A DNA stretch of 64,000 nt. It comes from Rhizobiales bacterium NRL2. Lineage in GTDB: Bacteria > Pseudomonadota > Alphaproteobacteria > Minwuiales > Minwuiaceae. The DNA lies in the NCBI GenBank assembly GCA_001664005.1, contig CP016093.1, positions 493,501 to 557,500 of the forward strand, read 5' to 3'. The notes beneath the pieces were generated by a model that saw nothing but the letters and a program-made list of their open reading frames with translations, ran no database searches and was not told where the DNA came from. Below are positions 7,369-13,582 of the stretch, piece after piece; position 1 is the first letter of the stretch, and every line of letters begins with the position of its first letter. Position numbers and translations under genes: made by a program.

Positions 7369-8076
7369 TCACCACCTTTCCCCGAAGGGGCGGATTTCCA
7401 CGTCGAAGGACCAGGCCGAGCGGTCCTGATGGGCGACGTGCCAGATCTCCTCGGCGATGGCGGCGGGCTTGATGAAGAACGCGTCGGGCTTGTCCCGGCC
7501 GGGCCCGGCGCGGGTCCATTCCAGATCGATCATGGCGTCGATGGTGACATAGGCGACATGCACGCCCTTCGGCCCCAGATCGCGGGCCATGGCCTGGGCC
7601 AGTACTCGCTGCGCCGCCTTGGTCGGTGCGAAGCCGGCGAAGCGCGGCGTGCCGCGATGGGCGGCGGTGTTGCCGGTGACCACGAAGGCGCCGCCGCCGG
7701 CCTCGATCATCGAAGGCGCCAGCAACTGCGCCAGATGCAGCAGGCTCAGCGTGTTGGTGCGGAAGTTCCGCTCCAGGTCCTCCGCCCGGGTGTCCAGCAC
7801 GCCTTCCGCGAAGGTGCCGCGCACGGCGTTGTGGACGACCACCGAGGGGTCGCCCATCGCCTGGCGCACTTCCTCGATCGCGGCGGCCAGTTCGTCCGCC
7901 TTCGAGACGTTGCAGGCGAAGGCGCGGGCGCCCGGCAGTTCGTCGGCCAGCGCTTCGAGCCGCTCGGCCGTCCGCGCCAGCATGGCGACGCGGTAGCCGC
8001 CTTCGGCGAAGCGGCGCGCCACCGCCGCGCCCGTGCCGGGGCCGACGCCGGTGATCAGCGCGACCGGCGCGCTCAC
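7369..8076 (-). CDS. SDR-fold protein lacking the catalytic tyrosine
   Basis: This 235-residue protein has a Rossmann glycine motif (TGVGPGTG, residues 9-16) and the overall length of a short-chain dehydrogenase/reductase. At the active site the Tyr-x3-Lys motif reads F149-x3-K153, and the usual Ser on the preceding strand falls in 'VVTGNTAAH', with Asn/Thr instead. Canonical SDR hydride transfer needs that Tyr, so activity may be lost or altered. The GTG start at 8076 overlaps the hydrolase stop by 4 bases (GTGA), which shows coupling. Its operon position between a hydrolase and a CMD-like protein suggests a CoA- or ketone-related pathway. A sequencing error at one codon is the main alternative. 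Confidence 0.85.
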   Translation of the reverse strand: MSAPVALITGVGPGTGAAVARRFAEGGYRVAMLARTAERLEALADELPGARAFACNVSKADELAAAIEEVRQAMGDPSVVVHNAVRGTFAEGVLDTRAEDLERNFRTNTLSLLHLAQLLAPSMIEAGGGAFVVTGNTAAHRGTPRFAGFAPTKAAQRVLAQAMARDLGPKGVHVAYVTIDAMIDLEWTRAGPGRDKPDAFFIKPAAIAEEIWHVAHQDRSAWSFDVEIRPFGERW

Positions 8077-8933
8077 AGCCGCGCCACCTTGTCGAGGACC
8101 GGCAGGATGTAGTCGCGGAACTTCGCCGGGTTCTCCGACATGGGGAAGTGGCCCAGCTCTTCCATGATCTCCGCCTCCGCGCCGGGGATGTCCTTCGCCG
8201 TGCGCAGCGTGTCCTTCGGCGTGCACGAGAAGTCGTACTCGCCGGTCAGCAGGAACACCGGGCAGGCGGTGGTGTCGATCAGATGCGTCCGGTCGCGGAA
8301 GTCGCTGTCGGCGCGGTAGAAGTGGAGATCGCCCTTGAACACGCCCGGCCCGCTGGCGAGGTAGCCCCAGAGCGTCTCCCAGCGGTATTCCTCCGGGCTC
8401 TGCGGCGCGACGAGGCCCGAGATCATGGCCGCGCAGACCTCGCCGCCATGAACGTCCGGGCGGTGCAGCCAGTCGGTGTCGTACCAGGGCTGCTGGTGGT
8501 CGGCGGCCTCCAGCCCGATCGCCGCACGGAACCGCTCCGGGTGGGCCCCGGCCAGATGGAGCACGATCCGCCCGCCCATGGAGCAGCCCATGACGACCGG
8601 CCGGTCCAGCTTCAGCGCGTCGCAAAAGGCCATCACCGCGGCGTCATAGAGCTCCGTCGTCAGGCGGTATTCCTCGTCCTGGTAGCCGGCATAGGGGTTG
8701 GACTTGCCGTGATGCGGCAGGTCGAAGGCGATGACCCGGAAGCGGCCGGTCACAGCCTCGTCGGTCATCAGGTGGCGGAACTGCCGCCCGTCGGAGCCGG
8801 CGGTGTGCAGGCAGAGCAGGGGAATGCCGCTGCCGGCTTCCTCGAAATAGACGCGCGCCGCGCGGCCGGCGATGTCCAGGTGGACGTAGCGGCCGGCGAT
8901 CGGCTCGATCTCGCCGGGCTGGAAATCGGCCAT
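8073..8933 (-). CDS. Alpha/beta-hydrolase fold protein
   Basis: This 286-residue hydrolase shows the oxyanion strand 'LLCLHTAGSDGRQF', the nucleophile elbow GCSMGG, an acidic residue in 'LTGEYDFSC' and the catalytic His in 'LGHFPMSENP'. All three triad members are therefore in place. It is likely a cytoplasmic esterase, lactonase or C-C hydrolase. The ATG at 8933 lies 2 bases after the stop of the upstream 135-residue gene, and its own stop overlaps the SDR start by 4 bases, so it sits in the middle of a tightly coupled operon. The substrate is not identifiable. Confidence 0.9.
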   Translation of the reverse strand: MADFQPGEIEPIAGRYVHLDIAGRAARVYFEEAGSGIPLLCLHTAGSDGRQFRHLMTDEAVTGRFRVIAFDLPHHGKSNPYAGYQDEEYRLTTELYDAAVMAFCDALKLDRPVVMGCSMGGRIVLHLAGAHPERFRAAIGLEAADHQQPWYDTDWLHRPDVHGGEVCAAMISGLVAPQSPEEYRWETLWGYLASGPGVFKGDLHFYRADSDFRDRTHLIDTTACPVFLLTGEYDFSCTPKDTLRTAKDIPGAEAEIMEELGHFPMSENPAKFRDYILPVLDKVARL

Positions 8934-8935
8934 GG

Positions 8936-9343
8936 TCAGTGGTCCTCCATGGTCCGGGGCGCGGCCAGCACGTCCTTGAAATAGCGCAGGTTCGCCATCA
9001 GCGGCTGCAGCTCGCCCTCGACCGTGGCGCGGCCGGTCCTGGTCATGGCGAACAGGTCGTGCCAGCCGGGCTTCGGCACGGGCGCCCAGAACCGCTCCCA
9101 GCTCTCGACCGGGCCGCGGATGGCGAAGACCCAGGACCGCATGAGCACCGGGCCGCGGACCAGCTCGGCGATGAAGCCGTTCTGGATGCGCACGTGATAG
9201 GGCGTCTCCCCGATCTCCCACAGCCATTCCAGGTCGATGAAACGGCCGCGGTGCAGCAGCGCCGGATCGGCGTGCACCGTGTCGGCCAGATGTTCGATCG
9301 CGTGCGCCGCGGGCGGTCCGCCGTGGATGGTGCGCTTCACCAT
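8936..9343 (-). CDS. Hypothetical protein, possibly SCP2-like
   Basis: This 135-residue protein has no clear catalytic motif. It is rich in aromatic residues ('LEWLWEIGETPYHVRI', 'SWERFWAPVPKPGWHDLF'). Its C-terminal 'RATVEGELQPLMANLRYFKDVLA' resembles the end of sterol-carrier-protein-2-like domains, which bind lipids in a hydrophobic pocket; this is a weak, pattern-only guess. It fits between the HtrA-like gene (2-base gap) and the hydrolase (2-base gap), so it is certainly part of the operon. A small lipid- or substrate-binding partner is my inference. There is no signal peptide. Confidence 0.7.
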   Translation of the reverse strand: MVKRTIHGGPPAAHAIEHLADTVHADPALLHRGRFIDLEWLWEIGETPYHVRIQNGFIAELVRGPVLMRSWVFAIRGPVESWERFWAPVPKPGWHDLFAMTRTGRATVEGELQPLMANLRYFKDVLAAPRTMEDH

Positions 9344-9345
9344 CG

Positions 9346-10407
9346 CTATCGCTCCCAGCGGTCGATCTTGAGATAGCTGTCGCGGTCGGCGGAGCGGATC
9401 ACGCTCTCGAAGACCCGGCCCTGGCGCATCAGCGTCAGGCCGATCTCCACACCCGCCTCGCCGCTCGACCAGAGCTGGCGGTAGAAGTCCGCCAGCCCGC
9501 CGACCGCCTCGCCGTTGACGCGCAGGATGACGTCGCCCTGGTCGAGCCCGGTCGAGGCCGCCGGCCCCCTGGGCGAGACGCCGAGGACGATGACATGGCC
9601 CATGCGTTCGTCGACGAAGACGCCGAGCCAGGGCCGCGCCGGGCCGCTGCGCCGGCCATGGGCGATCAGGTCGTCCAGCACGGGCGGCAGCAGGTCGATG
9701 GGCACCACCATGTTGCCGGCGGCGTTCTCGGCGCCCTCGGTCGCGTCCTCGATGTAGAGGGAGCCGACGCCGTAGAGCAGGCCGTCCATGCCGATCATCG
9801 CCGCACCGCCCCAGTTCGGATGCGGCGGCGTGGTGATCACCGCCTCGTCCAGGGCGTATTCCCAGTAGCCCTGGAAGGGCCGCCGCTCGACCACCGTCTG
9901 GACGATGGTCTCGGCGCCGCCGCAGCTGGTCACCACCTGCGCGCCGGGCGCCAGATCCTTCACCGTGCCGAAGTTCAGCACCGGCCGGTTCAGCGGCGCG
10001 ATGGCGCGGCAGAGACCGAGGCCGCTCTCGAAGTCGTAGGCCAGCACCTCCGCTTCGGTGGGCCGGCCCTCGCCGTCCAGCACAGCGACGCTGTCGGCCT
10101 CCACGATCAGGTAGCCGATGGTCAGGATCAGGCCGCCCGAGCCGATGACGATGCCGCCGCCCTGGCGCTCGGTGCCCAGGATCGGCGCCGTGAAGGCGTC
10201 TTCCGGAATCTCCGCCTGCAGGGGCGTCAGCGCCCGGTGCGCCGCCTCCACGTCGAAGGGCATGTCGCCGGGCAGTTGCGCCTGCACGTCCTCGCCGGTG
10301 GGCCGGCCCAGCAGGCCGCTCAGATGCGGCAGCTTGTGGCCGTTGACCTTGTGGCCATTGGCGCGGCCGGTCCGGTCTTCCTCGTCGCGATCGCCGCGTC
10401 TGCTCAT
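9346..10407 (-). CDS. Catalytically dead HtrA/DegP-like protein with PDZ domain
   Basis: This 353-residue protein aligns with the trypsin-like domain of HtrA (about residues 84-245) followed by one PDZ domain (about 257-339, 'WLGVFVD', 'GPAASTGLDQGDVILRVNGE'). All three catalytic positions are changed. His of TNNHVV becomes Y99 ('LTIGYLI'). Asp of the xDxAL strand becomes G129 ('DFESGLGL'). The nucleophile of GNSGG becomes W199 ('PNWGGAA'). It has a charged N-terminus and no signal peptide or TM segment, unlike periplasmic HtrA, so it is probably cytoplasmic. Its stop is 2 bases before the next gene, and its ATG overlaps the upstream stop by 4 bases. A binding or scaffold role is inferred. 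Confidence 0.85.
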   Translation of the reverse strand: MSRRGDRDEEDRTGRANGHKVNGHKLPHLSGLLGRPTGEDVQAQLPGDMPFDVEAAHRALTPLQAEIPEDAFTAPILGTERQGGGIVIGSGGLILTIGYLIVEADSVAVLDGEGRPTEAEVLAYDFESGLGLCRAIAPLNRPVLNFGTVKDLAPGAQVVTSCGGAETIVQTVVERRPFQGYWEYALDEAVITTPPHPNWGGAAMIGMDGLLYGVGSLYIEDATEGAENAAGNMVVPIDLLPPVLDDLIAHGRRSGPARPWLGVFVDERMGHVIVLGVSPRGPAASTGLDQGDVILRVNGEAVGGLADFYRQLWSSGEAGVEIGLTLMRQGRVFESVIRSADRDSYLKIDRWER

Positions 10408-11060
10408 TCAGCTCTCGCCTTCAGTCCAGCCTGTTTCATGCGCCAGACGCACATGTCGATGCGATCCTGCCCGAAGAAGGGCTCGCCGCGAAAGGCCAGC
10501 GTCGGCACGCCCCAGTGGCCGGCGGCCTCCAGCGCGTCCTCGTTGGCCTTGATCCCGGCTTCGTATTCGGCTTCCCGGCCGGCAATGGACCGCTCCATGT
10601 CGGCCAGGTCCAGCCCGGCGCGTTCGGCGGCCTTAGGCATGTGGCTGCGCTCGTGCCAGTTCTCCACGCCCTCGCCCCAGATCTTCCGCGAGACGGAATC
10701 GATGAATTCCAGGCCCCGGCCCCGATGCGCCGCCTCGATGCCCAGCCGCGTCAGCCAGTGGATGTAAGGCTGTTCCTTCGGGATGGTGCGGGTCTTCATG
10801 TCCATCACCACCGGATCGGGTTTCGGCCAGTCGAAGGGCAGGCCCTCGTACTCGGCCACGCGGTAGACGTCGCGCATCAGGTAGCGCGGCCAGAGCGGGT
10901 TGATCTGCTGGAAGAATCCGGGGTCGCGGATGGCGATGGGATAGACCGGCCGGACGTTGATGACCAGGTCGTGGTCGCGGACCATCGCCTTGTAGCGCTC
11001 CATGCCCAGATAGGAATAGGGGCTGCGGAACGACCAGAACAGATCGACGTCCAGTGTCAT
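10404..11060 (-). CDS. DsbA-family/2-hydroxychromene-2-carboxylate isomerase-like protein
   Basis: This 218-residue thioredoxin-fold protein begins with 'LFWSFRSPYSYLG', where the Ser of SPYS replaces the CxxC cysteine, as in glutathione-dependent 2-hydroxychromene-2-carboxylate isomerases. The C-terminal 'HWGVPTLAFRGEPFFGQDR' carries the cis-Pro loop and the strand typical of the family. The known member isomerises an aromatic ring-cleavage product with GSH. It is the first gene of the seven-gene operon, and its stop overlaps the HtrA-like start by 4 bases. Start ATG 11060 follows GGGAGGAGAGC. The enzyme reaction here is inferred from family only. Confidence 0.88.
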   Translation of the reverse strand: MTLDVDLFWSFRSPYSYLGMERYKAMVRDHDLVINVRPVYPIAIRDPGFFQQINPLWPRYLMRDVYRVAEYEGLPFDWPKPDPVVMDMKTRTIPKEQPYIHWLTRLGIEAAHRGRGLEFIDSVSRKIWGEGVENWHERSHMPKAAERAGLDLADMERSIAGREAEYEAGIKANEDALEAAGHWGVPTLAFRGEPFFGQDRIDMCVWRMKQAGLKARAE

Positions 11061-11202
11061 GATGCTCTCCTCCCACAGGGCGCTGCGGCCCGGCGCCACT
11101 GTAGCGGCGAACGCGGCGGCTTGGCAAAGGACAGGCAGGCGAAAAAGGGCCTTGCACAGGGGTGCGGCGCACGCTAGATACGCGCCCTCGACGATCGCGT
11201 CC

Positions 11203-11289
11203 GCCCAGGTGGCGGAATTGGTAGACGCGCTAGCTTCAGGTGCTAGTTCGGGTAACCGAGTGGAGGTTCGAGTCCTCTCCTGGGCACCA
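11203..11289 (+). tRNA. tRNA-Leu (anticodon CAG)
   Basis: The 7-bp acceptor stem GCCCAGG/CCTGGGC is followed by an encoded CCA. There is a D-arm, a 5-bp anticodon stem (CTAGC/GCTAG) with loop TTCAGGT, a long variable arm typical of class II tRNAs, and a TTCGAGTC T-arm. The anticodon CAG is at 11237-11239 and reads CUG. Confidence 0.97.
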
Positions 11290-11347
11290 CGCGGCGCGGT
11301 CGGCGGCAAGGCCCGGCACCGGACGGAACAGGTCCGGCCGGCCCCCT

Positions 11348-11435
11348 GCCCAGGTGGCGGAATTGGTAGACGCGCCAGCTTGAGGGGCTGGTTCCGAAAT
11401 TCGGAGTGGAGGTTCGAGTCCTCTCCTGGGCACCA
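11348..11435 (+). tRNA. tRNA-Leu (anticodon GAG)
   Basis: It shares the acceptor stem and T-arm with the neighbouring tRNA-Leu 58 bases upstream. The anticodon stem is CCAGC/GCTGG with loop TTGAGGG. The anticodon GAG is at 11382-11384 and reads CUC/CUU. It has a long variable arm and encoded CCA, and is probably a tandem duplicate. Confidence 0.97.
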
Positions 11436-11716
11436 TCTACCCTCGATCCATGATCCCGAAAACTCTGACGGCTCGCGGCGGCTATGGCCCGCATGCGGCG
11501 GCGCCCTCGAACATTGCCGGAACGGACGGCGGCTGGCATCCTGCGTGGATGGCTGAGGAGAAGGAAAAGCCGGTCTGGGAGCGGATCGCCGAGCTCGGTT
11601 TCGCCGACGCGGTGGAGGCCTCCATCTCCGTCATCCGGATCTGTCGAGCGATGTAATGATTCAGCTGCTGTGATCGCTGTCGCAATAACAAGTTTTATTG
11701 AAATTCGATTTTTTCG
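11436..11716. other. Non-coding spacer after the tRNA pair
   Basis: I see no convincing gene here. A 68-codon open frame exists at 11450-11656, but it lacks a ribosome-binding site and recognisable motifs. The right end (11640-11716) is clearly AT-richer than the surrounding DNA, which fits a junction with foreign sequence beside the transposase remnant. Confidence 0.5.
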
Positions 11717-11869
11717 TTTGGCGGCAGCTTCCACAACCTCTCGGAAGCGCACCTTCACCGCTACAACGCGCGGGCCATGGACGATGGCGAGCGCGCCGAA
11801 ACCCTGCTCAGGCAGGCCAAGGGCAAGCGCCTCATCTACCAACAGCCTCGTGAAGCCGCGAACGCCTGA
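11717..11869 (+). pseudogene. Remnant of an IS1595-family (ISXO2-like) transposase C-terminus
   Basis: The frame encodes 'FGGSFHNLSEAHLHRY', then 'DDGERAETLLRQAKGKRLIY', and ends QQPREAANA. This matches the C-terminal end of ISXO2-type DDE transposases as I know them. The usual segment between HRY and the DDGER part (the 'EFDFRYN' block) is missing, so there is an internal deletion, and there is no N-terminal part with the catalytic DDE residues. It is a dead fragment. No terminal inverted repeats are visible. It lies 282 bases after the tRNA-Leu pair. Confidence 0.75.
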
Positions 11870-12051
11870 GCAGCACGCTAGGGCGTTCCTGCGCTGGCGG
11901 AGTCGCACCCGCTAGACTCTGCGGGCCGAATCACCAGACAATTTCCAGTTGCGGTTCTGGAAAACCGAACGCGCCCTCCACGGCCGGGGGCGCAATCGGC
12001 GCTTCCGGAGCGGGCGGCTTGTTCCGCCCTCCCAAGCCATAGGAGCACCCA

Positions 12052-12156
12052 ATGGCAAAGGGACGTAAGTGCGGAGGCGGCTGCAAAACGCCTCCGCGCG
12101 GGCACAAGACGGTCAAGGTGAAGTCTCATCCCCGTCGTAAGCCTCGTAAGTGCTGA
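12052..12156 (+). CDS. 34-residue basic Cys-containing micropeptide
   Basis: The reading frame is short but well marked: AGGAG lies 6 bases before the ATG and a hairpin follows the stop by 20 bases. The peptide starts MAKGRKCGGGCKTPPRGHK and ends in a Cys. It has three cysteines (7, 11 and 34), one His and 14 Lys/Arg out of 34, so it is strongly cationic and could bind a metal or nucleic acid. I do not recognise a family. It lies in the accessory patch downstream of the tRNA-Leu pair. A chance frame is possible but the ribosome-binding site and terminator argue against it. Confidence 0.6.
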   Translation: MAKGRKCGGGCKTPPRGHKTVKVKSHPRRKPRKC

Positions 12157-12176
12157 TCCGTTAGGATCGGCGGGTC

Positions 12177-12203
12177 GGACGGTCAGCCTTGCGCTGGCCG
12201 TCC
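12177..12203 (+). terminator. Hairpin terminator after the 34-residue gene
   Basis: GGACGGTCAGC and GCTGGCCGTCC pair over 11 positions with one G-T wobble around the 5-base loop CTTGC, followed by TTCTCGT. The T-run is weak. Confidence 0.55.
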
Positions 12204-12340
12204 TTCTCGTCAACGCGCTTGTCCGAGTCAGATTGTCGCCCCTTACGCGGCTGGGGCGGCGTTTTCAGGAGGCGCAACAGCATCTCGTCGCGCTTCCGTT
12301 CGGTTCGGTCATTGTCGCCAGTCATGCCGAGGACCTCAAC

Positions 12341-12904
12341 ATGCCGACAGATCGTGAGATTGAAATCTTCGACGGGTTCATGCACGCCCTCGGTACGGCG
12401 GTGTTCGCCTGGAACGACATGATCGAATGCCTGGGCATCCTGTTTGGCGGTGTAATGTATCCGGGCAGTGGGGTGCCGCCCACGGCATTTGCCGTCTGGC
12501 ATTCAACCAACAGCGACCGAATCCAGATTGAAACGCTCCGAGCCGCGGCCAGGGTTGCCAAGCGACCGGACGGCAACCCCCTGGACCCGGACGGCAAAAT
12601 CGACTGGCTTTGCGAGCGGGCACACAATTTGGCGAATGCGCGGAACAACGTGGTTCACACTCCCATGACCTACGAAACTCAAGACGGCGAAATCTCCGAA
12701 ATACGAGCAAACCAGTTCTTCAAGCACCCACGGGCAAAACAGCTTGCAGACAAGAACATGATGGATGAGCTGGACTGGCTCGAAGATCGGGCAACCAGAC
12801 TGCGGGACTACGCCCTCGCACTCAGCCTTTCGGTTCAAATCGACAAGCATCCATTGCCCGATAAGCCGCAGTTGCCAAATCGCGGGCGGAGAAAAAGCCG
12901 CTGA
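12341..12904 (+). CDS. Hypothetical protein
   Basis: This 187-residue protein is predicted to be soluble and mostly helical, with an acidic middle and a very basic C-terminus (GRRKSR). I see no domain I can name. A 'RAHNLANARNNVVHTPMTY' segment resembles the Rx4-6H-type nuclease motif seen in HEPN-like proteins, but this is only a suggestion. I chose the ATG at 12341 because a GAGG precedes it; the longer frame from 12233 overlaps the hairpin region. Its codon usage (AAA, GAA, ATT) is less GC-biased than its neighbours, which supports horizontal origin. Its 3' end overlaps a convergent small gene by 83 bases. Confidence 0.65.
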   Translation: MPTDREIEIFDGFMHALGTAVFAWNDMIECLGILFGGVMYPGSGVPPTAFAVWHSTNSDRIQIETLRAAARVAKRPDGNPLDPDGKIDWLCERAHNLANARNNVVHTPMTYETQDGEISEIRANQFFKHPRAKQLADKNMMDELDWLEDRATRLRDYALALSLSVQIDKHPLPDKPQLPNRGRRKSR

Positions 12905-13013
12905 CATCACTTGCGCCGCCGACCTGGCCCAATATCACGTCCTCACCCGCCTCGATCATCTCGGGCGTCACGACGATCTCGGATTCTTGCTTACCTGTCA
13001 AATACTTACACAT
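12822..13013 (-). CDS. Small hypothetical protein
   Basis: The 63-residue product contains 'IVVTPEMIEAGEDVILGQ' and ends in a helix 'ARDLATAAYRAMDACR'. This pattern resembles short conserved alphaproteobacterial proteins in which a TPEMIEAG segment precedes a YRAM helix; I know no function for them. It starts at the ATG at 13013 and runs into the 3' end of the convergent gene at 12341-12904, so only one of the two may have an intact native C-terminus. There is no strong ribosome-binding site. It may be a leftover of the accessory patch. Confidence 0.55.
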   Translation of the reverse strand: MCKYLTGKQESEIVVTPEMIEAGEDVILGQVGGASDVSGFFSARDLATAAYRAMDACRFEPKG

Positions 13014-13024
13014 GTGTGCCTCAG

Positions 13025-13423
13025 TTATGGTACGTCAGCCAGATAGTTCTCGAGTTCGCCGCTGTCGAGCTCTTCGCGGAGCGGAGTCGCGAAATCCGGG
13101 CGGTTCTCCCGCACCCAGTCCGCGAGTTCGGCGAGCGCCTCGTCGTCGCCGGCGCCGATGCCGTGCTCGTCGGCGAGGTTGAGCAGTTCGACGACCTGCT
13201 GGCCGCTGAGATCCGGGGCCACCTGCTCCAGGGCGCGATGGAGTTCCCCGTCCGCCGTATCGTCAGTCTCGCCACCCCGTGCCGGGCTCGCCGTGCCGCC
13301 GCGCGCCGCCGCCTCGGGCCGCCTGGGTCTGCGGGCGGGTGTCCTGGCCGAAACCCAGTGGGCGGGGCGGAAGGCTTCGGGCGTGCGGAAGGACCGCTTC
13401 GGCGGGGTCGGAATGGCCGGCAT
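13025..13423 (-). CDS. Hypothetical protein with acidic C-terminal half
   Basis: This 132-residue frame has a basic, Pro/Arg-rich N-terminal half of low complexity and a compact acidic C-terminal half ('DLSGQQVVELLNLADEHG', 'REELDSGELENYLADVP') that looks like a genuine helical domain. No family is recognised. It lies just upstream of the 63-residue gene on the same strand (11-base gap), so the two may be co-transcribed. The N-terminal start is uncertain, and an overlapping frame on the plus strand is equally long but looks like a shadow. Confidence 0.5.
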   Translation of the reverse strand: MPAIPTPPKRSFRTPEAFRPAHWVSARTPARRPRRPEAAARGGTASPARGGETDDTADGELHRALEQVAPDLSGQQVVELLNLADEHGIGAGDDEALAELADWVRENRPDFATPLREELDSGELENYLADVP

Positions 13424-13582
13424 CTGTCATGGCCCCTCGATGGTTGCGCATGACAGAGGTATTTATACCGGTACAGCCTTAAGCGTGCCGGGGTTCTTCA
13501 GCGGTAAGGACCGGCCCCCTTGACCTCTGTCTTTCCGCCCGGCTTGATCGGGCCGCATTGTCCTGGGGAGGAAATCCGACAG

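Noticed and set aside
11450..11656. A 68-codon plus-strand frame after the tRNA-Leu pair
   Set aside because: No ribosome-binding site, no recognisable domain, and low-complexity start; kept only as part of a spacer note.
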